Assembly: GCF_019343455.1 (NCBI RefSeq)
Contig: NZ_CP049362.1
Coordinates: 1,178,001-1,242,000, forward strand
Direction of reading: 5' to 3'
Origin: Alcaligenes ammonioxydans
Lineage (GTDB): Bacteria > Pseudomonadota > Gammaproteobacteria > Burkholderiales > Burkholderiaceae_B
DNA length: 64,000 nt
The notes beneath the pieces are model-generated. The model saw only the letters and a list, made by a program, of their open reading frames with translations. It searched no databases and was not told where the DNA came from. Made by a program: the position numbers and the translations under genes. The first letter of the stretch is position 1. Every line of letters starts with the position of its first letter. Shown here in pieces: positions 19,315 through 28,256 of this stretch.

Positions 19315-20175
19315 TCAGGGTCGGTAAGAGGTACGGCTCAAGCCGCGGGTGATCAGGCGCAGCCAGTCCAGGCGGGACAGGGTGGGGCGGTGACTGAAGA
19401 CATCAAACTCTACCGCTTCCAGTCGTTCCAGAATGCGCAGTCCGCCCAAGACCATCATTTTCAATTCCAGGCTGATTCGTCCGGACAGATGTGCGGACAA
19501 GATCAGGCCCGCTTGCAGACGCTGACGGGCATCGGTGACCAGCAACTGCATCATGTCCTGCCAGCGTGCATCGGCCTGGGGTTGCCGCAGCAGTTGAGTG
19601 CGAGCCTGGATGTAGTCGTCATCCAGATCATGCTGCGCCAGTAGAACCTGCGGAATATAGACACGGTTTTTGTGCCAGTCCACCGCCACGTCCTGCCAGA
19701 AGTTGACCAGTTGCAAGCCTGTACAGGTGGAGTCGGCCATCTCGACCCATTCTGGCTGGTGGGCCTGATACAAATGCAGCATCAGCCGACCGACCGGGTT
19801 GGCCGAGCGCGTACAGTAATCCAGTACCTGCGCCATATCGCTGTAGCGATGCGTGGTGACGTCCTGGCGGAAGGCGGACAACAGATCCAGAAAGGGCTTG
19901 AGCGGCAATTGAAAATTGCGGATGCTGGCCGCCAATGGGACAAAAATCTCGCTGTGGGGCGAATCGGGCAGAACGGGCTGATGGTACTGCAGTTGCTCGA
20001 TACTGGCTTCAAACTGCGCAAGCAGCTCCAGACGTTGGGCAGCGCTTAAGTCGCCTTCATCGGCAATGTCGTCGGCGCTGCGGGCAAAACGATAAATATC
20101 GGTGACGGGTCGGCGCAGGCGACGCGGCAGCAGCACAGAGGCGACAGGGAAGTTTTCATAGTGCTCGATAGACAT
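19315..20175 (-). CDS. hpnC: Hydroxysqualene synthase
   Basis: HpnC converts presqualene diphosphate to hydroxysqualene. The 286-residue protein is another squalene/phytoene synthase homologue. The first motif DDIADE is at residues 35-40, and the second region LVNFWQDVAVDWHKNRVYIP distinguishes it from HpnD. The open frame extends to 20271, but MSIEHYENFPVASVLLP at 20175 is the family start. It is the promoter-proximal gene of the operon and divergent from alr. Confidence 0.92.
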   Translation of the reverse strand: MSIEHYENFPVASVLLPRRLRRPVTDIYRFARSADDIADEGDLSAAQRLELLAQFEASIEQLQYHQPVLPDSPHSEIFVPLAASIRNFQLPLKPFLDLLSAFRQDVTTHRYSDMAQVLDYCTRSANPVGRLMLHLYQAHQPEWVEMADSTCTGLQLVNFWQDVAVDWHKNRVYIPQVLLAQHDLDDDYIQARTQLLRQPQADARWQDMMQLLVTDARQRLQAGLILSAHLSGRISLELKMMVLGGLRILERLEAVEFDVFSHRPTLSRLDWLRLITRGLSRTSYRP

Positions 20176-20245
20176 AGTCCGCCAGTATACGGCTTTCGTT
20201 TCCACTAGGGCTGGTTTAGACTTTCGTATTGCTTCGGGGAGAACC

Positions 20246-21376
20246 ATGCCACGTCCAATCTCGGCCACCATTCATATTGCGTCACTGCGTCACAATCTCG
20301 ATATGGTTATTCAGAGCCTGAATAATGCCACGGCTCCATCTGGTGTAAAACGGCCCCATATCTGGGCCGTCATGAAGGCCAATGCTTACGGCCATGACAT
20401 CGAAAATGCCGTGCGGGCATTCAGTGCCGCCGAAGGTATGGCGATGCTGGACCTGAAAGAAGCCATACGCTGCCGGGCTGCCGGCTGGACCGGTCCCATC
20501 ATGTTGCTGGAAGGTTTTTTCCAGCCTGAAGATCTGGATGTACTGGCTGAGTTTGGCCTGACCACCGTGATTCATTGCCACGAGCAGCTCAAGATGCTGG
20601 AGCAGTGGAAAGGCGGAGCGGCCCTGAACGCCATGGTCAAGCTCAACAGTGGCATGAACCGCCTGGGTTTCAGTGTGGATGATTACCCTGCTGCCTTTGA
20701 GCGCGCCCAACGGCTGCAAAAAGCGGGCAAGTTGGGTTCGGTGGGGCGCATGACGCACTTTGCGCGCGCGGACGACAATATTGATGCCACGTTGGAGCAG
20801 ATTCGCTGCTTTAACCGGATTACCGATGGTTTGCCGGGCCCGGTCAGTGTTTGCAATTCGGCCGCTACCCTCAGCCCCGATCTGGGGGTTTACATGCCCT
20901 CTGGCCCGGATCATTGGGTGCGCCCCGGAATCTGTCTGTATGGCAGCTCGCCGTTTGCATCAATCAGCGCTGAAGATTTCGGTTTGCAGCCGGGCATGAC
21001 CTTGGCTGCTGAAATCATCAGCGTGCGCGGCGTCAAGCAAGGAGAGGGTATCGGCTACGGCCATACCTATGTGGCAGAGCAGGCGATGCGAATTGGCGTG
21101 GTGGCCTGTGGTTACGCCGATGGTTATCCGCGTCATGCAGGAACCGGTACTCCGGTCACCGTCAACGGTGTCCGTACCCGTTTGCTCGGTCGTGTCTCCA
21201 TGGATATGCTGGCCGTAGACCTCACCCCGGTGCCCGCCGCCGGTGTAGGCAGTCAGGCGGTGTTGTTCGGTCAAGGCGGGCCCAGTGTGGACGAGGTTGC
21301 AGCGGCTGCCGGAACCCTGGGCTACGAATTGATTTGTGCGGTGGCGCCCCGCGTGCCGCGCGTCGTCCAGAATTAA
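20246..21376 (+). CDS. alr: Alanine racemase
   Basis: This PLP enzyme interconverts L- and D-alanine for peptidoglycan. The 376-residue protein has the PLP-linked Lys44 in VMKANAYGHD and the second catalytic residue Tyr271 in GIGYGHTY. It also carries VCNSAAT, RPGICLYG, GYADGYPRH and GRVSMDMLAVDLT. A GGGGAGAA ribosome-binding site lies just before the ATG. It is divergent from hpnC, with only 70 nt between the starts. Whether it is the biosynthetic or the catabolic (DadX) form cannot be decided. Confidence 0.96.
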   Translation: MPRPISATIHIASLRHNLDMVIQSLNNATAPSGVKRPHIWAVMKANAYGHDIENAVRAFSAAEGMAMLDLKEAIRCRAAGWTGPIMLLEGFFQPEDLDVLAEFGLTTVIHCHEQLKMLEQWKGGAALNAMVKLNSGMNRLGFSVDDYPAAFERAQRLQKAGKLGSVGRMTHFARADDNIDATLEQIRCFNRITDGLPGPVSVCNSAATLSPDLGVYMPSGPDHWVRPGICLYGSSPFASISAEDFGLQPGMTLAAEIISVRGVKQGEGIGYGHTYVAEQAMRIGVVACGYADGYPRHAGTGTPVTVNGVRTRLLGRVSMDMLAVDLTPVPAAGVGSQAVLFGQGGPSVDEVAAAAGTLGYELICAVAPRVPRVVQN

Positions 21377-21394
21377 CACCAACAAGGCATAGCC

Positions 21395-22111
21395 ATGAAA
21401 AATAAATGCGTACTCGTTACCGGCGCTACCAAAGGAATCGGTTGGGCCATCAGCCAAAGGCTGGCTGATGCCGGCGCTCATGTGGTGGGACTGGCCCGCC
21501 ACACGGAAAATATTGATTTCCCCGGCTATTTGTATTCCTGCGATTTGAGCAATGCAGGAGAAACCGAGGAAATGCTGCGCGTCATCCGCGAAAAATACCC
21601 GGTGGATGCGGTAGTGAACAATGTAGGAATGGTCGCGCCTGAGCCTATTGGTCAGGTGGATCTGGGCAATCTCTATCAGGTGTTTGACCTGAATGTGCGC
21701 GTGGCGGTGCAGGTGGCCCAGGCTTTCATCCCGTCGATGAAGGCGCGCAAGGAAGGCCGTATCGTCAATATCTGCAGTCGTGTCGTGCACGGCGGTTTCG
21801 ACCGTACCAGCTATGCCGCCGCCAAAAGTGCCTTGCTGGGATGTACCCGCACCTGGGCGCTGGAACTGGCTCCTTATGGCATTACCGTCAACGCGGTGTC
21901 TCCTGGTCCGATCGAAACCGAATTGTTCCGTGCCAACCATCCTGTCGGCAGTGAAGCCGAGCAACGCAGTCTGTCCTCCATTCCTTTGGGGCGTTTTGGA
22001 CAGGCCGCGGAAGTGGCCGCGGCTGTCACCTTCCTGCTCAGCGATGAAGCGGCCTATATCACCGGCCAGAATCTGGGCGTGGATGGCGGCGGCAGCCTGG
22101 CCGGACGTTAA
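21395..22111 (+). CDS. SDR-family NAD(P)-dependent oxidoreductase (FabG-like)
   Basis: The 238-residue protein is a classical short-chain dehydrogenase. It has the Rossmann motif TGATKGIG at about 8-15, a VNNVGMV motif in place of NNAG, a catalytic Ser in VNICSRVVHGG, the YAAAK Tyr/Lys pair and PGPIETELF. The C-terminus AAYITGQNLGVDGGGSL resembles FabG. The substrate is not identifiable. It lies 18 nt after alr and 9 nt before radA, so these probably share a transcript. Confidence 0.9.
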   Translation: MKNKCVLVTGATKGIGWAISQRLADAGAHVVGLARHTENIDFPGYLYSCDLSNAGETEEMLRVIREKYPVDAVVNNVGMVAPEPIGQVDLGNLYQVFDLNVRVAVQVAQAFIPSMKARKEGRIVNICSRVVHGGFDRTSYAAAKSALLGCTRTWALELAPYGITVNAVSPGPIETELFRANHPVGSEAEQRSLSSIPLGRFGQAAEVAAAVTFLLSDEAAYITGQNLGVDGGGSLAGR

Positions 22112-22120
22112 GGAATTATT

Positions 22121-23506
22121 ATGGCCACCAGTACTCGTGCGGCCCGCAAGGCCAAAGTGGTATTTGTTTGCACAGAGTGCGGGGCAGATACACCCAAGTG
22201 GGCGGGAAAATGCCCTGCCTGTGGAGCCTGGAACAGTCTGCAGGAAACCGTGGAGAGTCCGGCCGCCGCCAGCGCCCACCGTTTTGCCTCTTTGGCAGGC
22301 TCCAGTCCGGTTCAAAGTCTTTCCGATGTGCAGGCGCGAGAGCTCCCGCGGGTGCCAACCGGCATTGGCGAGTTTGATCGCGTTCTGGGCGGCGGGCTGG
22401 TGGAAGGGGGCGTGATTCTGATCGGGGGTGATCCCGGTGTGGGCAAGTCCACGTTATTGTTGCAGGCCATGGCCGCTTTGGCCCAGCAAACCAAGGTTCT
22501 GTACGTCACTGGTGAGGAGTCCGCCGAGCAAGTTGCCTTGCGTGCCCGTCGTTTGGGCGTGCCAACGGAAGGGGTAGACCTGCTGGCCGAAATTCGCTTG
22601 GAATCCATCAGTCAGGCCTTGCAGTCTCATCAACCCAGCGTGGTGGTGATCGATTCGATCCAGACCCTGTATTCGGATCAGCTCAGCGCCGCTCCCGGCT
22701 CGGTCTCGCAGGTGCGAGAATGTGCGGCTCAACTGACGCGTCTGGCCAAGCAAAGCGGCACCTCCATGATTTTCATCGGTCACGTCACCAAGGACGGGAC
22801 CTTGGCCGGTCCCCGTGTGCTGGAGCACATTGTGGACACGGTACTGTATTTCGAAGGCGATACCCATTCGTCTTTCCGCATGGTGCGCGCGTTCAAGAAC
22901 CGCTTTGGGGCGGTCAATGAATTAGGCGTGTTTGCCATGACGGAAAAAGGCCTGAAGGGAGTCAGTAATCCCTCGGCCCTGTTTTTGTCGCAGCATTCCC
23001 AAACCGTGGCCGGTTCCTGCGTCATGGCCACTCAGGAAGGCACACGGCCCTTGCTGGTCGAGATTCAGGCCTTGGTGGATTCGGCGCATGTGCCAAACCC
23101 GCGTCGCCTGTCGGTGGGGCTGGAAAGCTCGCGTCTGGCCATGTTGCTGGCGGTGATGCATCGCCATGCAGGCGTGGTTACTTACGATCAGGACGTGTTC
23201 GTCAATGCCGTAGGGGGTGTCAAGATTACCGAGCCGGCGGCTGACTTGGCCGTACTTCTGGCCATATTGTCCTCGCTGAATAATCGTCCCTTGCCGCGTG
23301 GCCTGGTGGTGTTCGGGGAAATCGGCCTGGCCGGCGAAATCCGTCCTGCTCCTCGCGGCCAGGAGCGTTTGCGTGAAGCGGCCAAGCTCGGGTTCAGCAT
23401 TGCCCTGATTCCCAAGAGCAATGCGCCGCGTCAGCCGGTTGAAGGCCTTGAAATTTGGGCGGTAGATCGGGTCGAGGACGCTGTCGATCGACTGCGCAAC
23501 CTGTAA
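22121..23506 (+). CDS. radA: DNA repair protein RadA
   Basis: RadA is a RecA-like ATPase that promotes branch migration of recombination intermediates. The 461-residue protein has an N-terminal zinc finger (Cys17, Cys20, Cys31, Cys34). The Walker A is GGDPGVGKS at 102-110, followed by VLYVTGEESAEQV, the RadA-specific KNRFG motif and a C-terminal Lon-protease-like domain (FGEIGLAGEIRP). The ATG follows AAGGAATT. All domains are intact. Confidence 0.97.
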   Translation: MATSTRAARKAKVVFVCTECGADTPKWAGKCPACGAWNSLQETVESPAAASAHRFASLAGSSPVQSLSDVQARELPRVPTGIGEFDRVLGGGLVEGGVILIGGDPGVGKSTLLLQAMAALAQQTKVLYVTGEESAEQVALRARRLGVPTEGVDLLAEIRLESISQALQSHQPSVVVIDSIQTLYSDQLSAAPGSVSQVRECAAQLTRLAKQSGTSMIFIGHVTKDGTLAGPRVLEHIVDTVLYFEGDTHSSFRMVRAFKNRFGAVNELGVFAMTEKGLKGVSNPSALFLSQHSQTVAGSCVMATQEGTRPLLVEIQALVDSAHVPNPRRLSVGLESSRLAMLLAVMHRHAGVVTYDQDVFVNAVGGVKITEPAADLAVLLAILSSLNNRPLPRGLVVFGEIGLAGEIRPAPRGQERLREAAKLGFSIALIPKSNAPRQPVEGLEIWAVDRVEDAVDRLRNL

Positions 23507-23511
23507 TAGCC

Positions 23512-24290
23512 ATGATAAGCCTTGAATTGATCCTGGCCTGCTTGCTGGGAGGCGCGCTTATTGGCTACACGGGTGGTGTTCTGGGCATTGGGGGCGGTTT
23601 GCTGGCTATCCCCTTGCTTGGCCTGGTGTTGGGCATGGACCAGCAAACAGCTCAAGGTACGGCGCTGATTATGGTGGTGCCCGCCGTGCTCATGACCGTG
23701 CGTCAGTACCATCGTCACAATCATATCGATTTTCGCCGGGCCGCCTTGGGGGCCATGTCTTCCATGCTCTTTACCTGGCTGGGCGCACGTCTGGCGCTGG
23801 GCATGGATGCCATCTTGCTGCGCCGTATCTACTCGTTATTTGTGATGGCGATCGCCTTGTATTATTTTGATCAGAGTTTGGGCTTTTCGCGGCGGCGCCG
23901 TCGCACTGGGACACCGCGGCCAGACCCGCAATCTTTTGGTCAAGCCTGGTATGTTGCCGTTGGCATGATGGCCGGTTTGGCGGGGGAGTATTCGGGGTGG
24001 GGGGCGCAGTCCTGGTGGTGCCGTTTCTGACCAGTCGCATGGGCTACAGCCAGACCGGCGCACAAGGGTTGGCGCTGTCCATGATTATTCCGGGCACCCT
24101 GGTTGCATTGGCAACCTACGCATTTCATGGTCAGGCCGCCTGGCAGGTCGGTATTCCCCTGGCGGTGGGCAGTTTGATGCTGGTACCTTTCGGTGTACGG
24201 CTGGCCCACCGGCTGCCCGAGAACCGCCTGAAGTTTATTTTTGCCTGCATGTTGGTACTGATCATGGCCTTGTTGCTGGTCCGAGCCTGA
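23512..24290 (+). pseudogene. TauE/SafE-family sulfite exporter-like permease, frameshifted
   Basis: The protein would be a permease of about 258 residues with two homologous four-helix halves, each opening with a GGxxGxGGG-type motif. The first half begins MISLELILACLLGGALIGYT with TGGVLGIGGGLLAIP. The second half should read GLAGGVFGVGGAVLVVP, but at a run of five G (23982-23986) one G is missing relative to that reading. The frame changes and a stop appears at 24028-24030. The remainder, from GGAVLVVPFL to LLLVRA, is intact in the other frame to 24290. This is either a real phase-variable or disabling mutation or a homopolymer sequencing error. It lies 5 nt after radA and 9 nt before kdkA. 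Confidence 0.82.
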
Positions 24291-24299
24291 GGAGCCGTT

Positions 24300-25019
24300 G
24301 TGAGCGCCCAATCCGAAATTGTCTATTCTTTGCCGGGGGGCGGTGCCCTGCTGGCACCGGAGCTGGCCAAGCAGCTGGATCTGGAACCCCAGGCCTTGCA
24401 GCGCTGGTTCGAGGCCGCCTCCTACGGTGATCAGGCCAGCAAAGTAGGCCAGGGTGGCCGACAGGCCGCCTGGTTTGTGAACGGGCCCTTTGGCCAGGCT
24501 GTGCTGCGTCACTATCGCCGTGGTGGTCTGGTGGCCCGCTTCAATGAATCGGCCTACCTGTGGCAAGGGGCCTCGCGCACTCGCAGTTGGCGAGAATTTC
24601 AGGTGATGTCTTATTTGCACAACAAGGGTTTGGCCGTTCCCAAAGTGCTGGCCGGGGCATGGTGGCAACACGGTTTTTGCTACCGTGCGGCCTTGATAAG
24701 CCAGCGGGTGCCCGATGTGCAGCCTTTGAGTATGTGTCTGGACCGAGCCCCCCCCGAAGCGGTGGCGCACGAGATTGTCCGCATGCATCAATTCGAGGTT
24801 TGGCACGCTGACCTTAACGCCTACAATATTTTGCTGGATGCGAATGACAAAGTCTGGCTGATCGATTTTGACCGAGCACGACAGGGGCCTGTCAGCCCCG
24901 CCCAGGCGCTGGGCAATGTGCAACGTCTCAGGCGATCCTTGCTCAAAGTGTGTGGGTCGCAGGGCGACAGGTGGTGGCAGCAGATGTTTTCAGCTTACCG
25001 TCACGAAACGCAGCGTTAA
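24300..25019 (+). CDS. kdkA: 3-deoxy-D-manno-octulosonic acid kinase
   Basis: KdkA phosphorylates the Kdo residue of lipid A-core in bacteria that carry a single phosphorylated Kdo. The 239-residue kinase-like protein has the conserved HADLNAYNILLD catalytic loop (His169, Asp171) and LIDFDRAR (Asp189, Asp191), as in the WaaP/KdkA family. The start is a GTG at 24300 with GAGGAG just upstream, 9 nt from the preceding permease. It fits with the envelope-glycan genes at 42-52 kb. Confidence 0.88.
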   Translation: MSAQSEIVYSLPGGGALLAPELAKQLDLEPQALQRWFEAASYGDQASKVGQGGRQAAWFVNGPFGQAVLRHYRRGGLVARFNESAYLWQGASRTRSWREFQVMSYLHNKGLAVPKVLAGAWWQHGFCYRAALISQRVPDVQPLSMCLDRAPPEAVAHEIVRMHQFEVWHADLNAYNILLDANDKVWLIDFDRARQGPVSPAQALGNVQRLRRSLLKVCGSQGDRWWQQMFSAYRHETQR

Positions 25020-25096
25020 TTACGACTACGGGCTTTAAAAAAGCTTTATCATCTCGCCTTTTGGGTTTTTCGCTTTCGATAGGAAGGGGACTCGCG

Positions 25097-26203
25097 ATGT
25101 CTTTTGGGATGAACACACCACAGGTGCTCGCTGGCCTGCTGGCCGCTGCCGCCATCATGCCTGTTGCACAGGCGCAGAATCAGGTTGTTAACGTTTATAA
25201 CTGGGCTGAATATACAGCTCCCGACACCTTGTCCGGCTTTCAGAAAGCCACTGGGATTACCGTGCGGTATGACGTTTATGACAATAACGACACCTTGCAG
25301 GCCAAGCTGTTGACGGGTAAGTCGGGCTATGACGTCGTGGTCCCGTCCACCCATTACGCAGCCCGTCAGATCGAAGGTGGTTTGTTCCAGAAGCTGGATA
25401 AAAGTCAGATCCCCAACTGGTCTCACCTGGACCCGGACATCATGGCCCTGCTCTCGGATGTGGACCCGGGAAATGAGTATCTGATTCCCTGGGGTTACGG
25501 CACCAATGGCCTTGGCTACAACGTTACCAAGGTCAAGGAAATCATGGGCGAGCAAGTCGACCTGGGGAACTGGGACATGCTGTTCAAGCCTGAAAATGCC
25601 GAAAAACTGAAAGGCTGTGGCATTTCCATTCTGGATGAGGCCGCGCAGGTTTTTCCGGCCGTCCTGCACTACATCGGCAAAGACCCCAACAGCAGCAACG
25701 AGGCCGATTATCGTGAGGCTCTGGATCTGCTCAAACAGATTCGTCCATACGTGCGTCAGTTCAGCTCTTCGGGTTATATCGATGAGCTTGCCGCGGGCGA
25801 TCTGTGCATGGTCTACGGTTTTTCCGGCGATGTCATGATCTCTGCCGACCGTGCGCGTCAGGCCAACAAACCCTACGCCATTGACTACTACATACCCAAA
25901 GGCGGGGCGCCGGTCTGGTTTGACACCATGGCCATTCCCAAGAGCGCGACCAATGTGAAAGAGGCGCATGCCTTTATCAACTACATTGAAACGCCGGAAG
26001 TACACGCCGCCATTACCAACACCATGTTCTACCCGAACGCCAATAAAGATGCGCGCGAGTTCGTGGTCAAGGAAGTGGCCGACAACCCCATGATTTACCC
26101 ATCGCCCGAAGTCTCCAAGACTTTGTTCGTAATCAAACCGCAGCCATTGAAGGTGCAGCGTTTGCAAACGCGCCTGTGGGCTGAACTCAAGTCTGGACGT
26201 TAG
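25097..26203 (+). CDS. potF: Polyamine ABC transporter, periplasmic binding protein
   Basis: The protein binds putrescine or related polyamines in the periplasm and delivers them to the membrane complex. Its 368 residues open with a Sec signal peptide, with likely cleavage after AQA (residue 26). The mature region has VYNWAEYTAPDTL, FQKATGITVRYDVYDNNDTL and GKSGYDVVVPS, characteristic of PotD/PotF. The frame runs further upstream, but the ATG at 25097 has an AGGAAGGGGA ribosome-binding site and begins the signal peptide. It heads a four-gene operon; the exact ligand cannot be fixed by reading. Confidence 0.92.
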   Translation: MSFGMNTPQVLAGLLAAAAIMPVAQAQNQVVNVYNWAEYTAPDTLSGFQKATGITVRYDVYDNNDTLQAKLLTGKSGYDVVVPSTHYAARQIEGGLFQKLDKSQIPNWSHLDPDIMALLSDVDPGNEYLIPWGYGTNGLGYNVTKVKEIMGEQVDLGNWDMLFKPENAEKLKGCGISILDEAAQVFPAVLHYIGKDPNSSNEADYREALDLLKQIRPYVRQFSSSGYIDELAAGDLCMVYGFSGDVMISADRARQANKPYAIDYYIPKGGAPVWFDTMAIPKSATNVKEAHAFINYIETPEVHAAITNTMFYPNANKDAREFVVKEVADNPMIYPSPEVSKTLFVIKPQPLKVQRLQTRLWAELKSGR

Positions 26204-26208
26204 GCATC

Positions 26209-27339
26209 ATGCAAGATATCCGTACCGGAACCTCGCCCTGGATGGATGGCGAGGACGCTTTCGTGCGTGTGGACGAAGTCGTCAAGATTTTTGGCGACAC
26301 CGTGGCTGTCCAGTCCGTGAGTCTGGACGTGGCCCGTCACGAGATTTTTGCCCTGCTGGGCAGTTCGGGCAGTGGCAAGTCGACCTTGTTGCGTATGCTG
26401 GCTGGATTCGAGGAGCCGACTTCCGGTCGGATTTATCTGGATAATGAGGACATTACCGACCTGCCGCCCTACCGGCGGCCGGTCAATATGATGTTCCAGT
26501 CCTATGCGCTGTTCCCGCATATGTCGGTCGAGGCCAATGTGGCCTTTGGCCTGAAGCAGGAAGGCGTGCCCCGCAACGAAATCCATGAGCGTGTCTTTGA
26601 GGCGCTGGATCTGGTGCAGATGGCTGGCTTTTCACGCCGCAAACCCAACCAGTTGTCAGGCGGGCAGCAACAGCGTGTCGCTCTGGCGCGTAGCCTGGTC
26701 AAGCGTCCCAAGCTGCTTTTGCTGGACGAACCCATGTCCGCCCTGGACAAGCAGATTCGTCAGAAGACGCAGATTGAACTGGTCAAAATCCTGGAACGCG
26801 TGGGCGTGACCTGCATTATGGTGACCCACGATCAGGAAGAGGCCATGACCATGGCCAGTCGTCTGGCAGTCATGTCGGATGGCCAGATCATCCAGTCGGG
26901 TACACCGTACGATGTGTATTCCTTTCCGAACTCGCGCTTTGTGGCGGGCTTTATCGGTTCCACCAATCTGTTTACCGGTGTGGTGACGGTGGACGAGCCC
27001 GATCATGTGCATATCGAGTGCGAGGAGTTAAGCCGTCCGCTGTACGTTAGCCACGGGATCAGCGAGCCGCTGGGCATGGACGTGTACGTGTCCATCCGCC
27101 CTGAGCAGATCAAGGTCAGCCGCGAGCTGCCCTCCGAAGATACCAACTGGGGCCACGGCATCGTGACCCACGTGTCCTGGATGGGCAGCTACACTCGCTA
27201 CCAGATCCGTCTGGATGCCGGCATGCTGATCGAAGCGCAAATGCCCAGTGGCACTTTGGCTCAACCCGACGCACCTGGCGTGGACGAAGAGGTCTACGTG
27301 TCTTGGTCTGATGACAGCGTAGCGGTGCTGAGCACATGA
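26209..27339 (+). CDS. potG: Polyamine ABC transporter, ATP-binding protein
   Basis: This is the ATPase of the import complex. The 376-residue protein has Walker A GSSGSGKST at 51-59, a Q-loop at MMFQSYALFPH, the signature LSGGQQQRVALARSLV, Walker B LLLLDEP and the H-loop VTHDQEEAM. A C-terminal TOBE domain begins near residue 290. It starts 6 nt after potF and overlaps potH by ATGA. The closeness to PotG/PotA is inferred from family features and the operon. Confidence 0.93.
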   Translation: MQDIRTGTSPWMDGEDAFVRVDEVVKIFGDTVAVQSVSLDVARHEIFALLGSSGSGKSTLLRMLAGFEEPTSGRIYLDNEDITDLPPYRRPVNMMFQSYALFPHMSVEANVAFGLKQEGVPRNEIHERVFEALDLVQMAGFSRRKPNQLSGGQQQRVALARSLVKRPKLLLLDEPMSALDKQIRQKTQIELVKILERVGVTCIMVTHDQEEAMTMASRLAVMSDGQIIQSGTPYDVYSFPNSRFVAGFIGSTNLFTGVVTVDEPDHVHIECEELSRPLYVSHGISEPLGMDVYVSIRPEQIKVSRELPSEDTNWGHGIVTHVSWMGSYTRYQIRLDAGMLIEAQMPSGTLAQPDAPGVDEEVYVSWSDDSVAVLST

Positions 27340-28256
27340 AAAATCTGTCCTGGCGCAAACTGCTGCCCACCAGTCGTACGCTGGTGGTGGCGCCCACGTT
27401 TTTGTGGATGATCCTGTTTCTGCTGGTGCCCTTTTTACTCGTGCTCAAGATCAGCTTTGCCGATCTTGATTTTGGGGTGCCGCCTTACACACCGTTGGCC
27501 CAGATTGCCGATGAAAGCATTTCCTTCGTGCTGAACCTGCGCGGGTATATTTTGCTGTTCAGCGACAATCTGTATCTGGCTACCTATTTCAGCTCCCTGA
27601 AGATGGCTGCGGTTACCACGATCTTCTGTGTGCTGATCGGCTATCCGGTGGCCTACTATATCGCCCGCTCGTCGCCGGCCGTTCGCAGCCTGCTGTTGCT
27701 GGCTGTGATTTTGCCCTTCTGGACATCCATGCTCTTGCGCGTGTATGCCTGGGTGGGCATTTTGCGTGGTGATGGTTTGCTTAATCAGGCATTGATGGGA
27801 CTGGGGCTGATTGATGCTCCCTTGGAAATCTACCGTACCGATCTGGCGGTGTATATCGGTCTGATCTACGCGTATCTGCCGTTTTTTATCCTGCCCTTGT
27901 ATGCCAATCTGGTCAAACTGGATATGCGCCTGCTTGAGGCGGCCTACGACTTGGGTGCCCGACCCTGGTCGGCTTTCTGGAACGTCACCTTGCCCATGTC
28001 CATGTCGGGTGTGGTGGCCGGTGCCATGCTGGTGTTTATCCCGGCGGTTGGCGAATACGTGATTCCGGAAATGCTGGGGGGTGCCGATACCTTGATGATG
28101 GGCCGGGTCATGTGGACGGAGTTTTTCAATAATGCCGATTGGCCGATGGCTGCGGCGGTAACCTGCGTGATGGTCTTGCTGCTCATCATTCCCTTGATCC
28201 TTTTCCAGTACAGCCAGATGCGACAAATGGAAGCACAGCGGGGAGGCCGTCGATGA
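27336..28256 (+). CDS. potH: Polyamine ABC transporter, permease 1
   Basis: The 306-residue inner-membrane permease has about six membrane helices and the EAA motif EAAYDLGARPWSAFWNVTLP, which contacts the ATPase. N-terminal helix one is VAPTFLWMILFLLVPFLLVL. It overlaps potG and potI by four bases each, typical of the Pot operon order F-G-H-I. Confidence 0.93.
   Translation: MKNLSWRKLLPTSRTLVVAPTFLWMILFLLVPFLLVLKISFADLDFGVPPYTPLAQIADESISFVLNLRGYILLFSDNLYLATYFSSLKMAAVTTIFCVLIGYPVAYYIARSSPAVRSLLLLAVILPFWTSMLLRVYAWVGILRGDGLLNQALMGLGLIDAPLEIYRTDLAVYIGLIYAYLPFFILPLYANLVKLDMRLLEAAYDLGARPWSAFWNVTLPMSMSGVVAGAMLVFIPAVGEYVIPEMLGGADTLMMGRVMWTEFFNNADWPMAAAVTCVMVLLLIIPLILFQYSQMRQMEAQRGGRR

Noticed and set aside
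20960..22315. A 451-residue minus-strand frame across alr and the SDR gene
   Set aside because: It lies opposite two intact, recognisable enzymes and shows no domain of its own.
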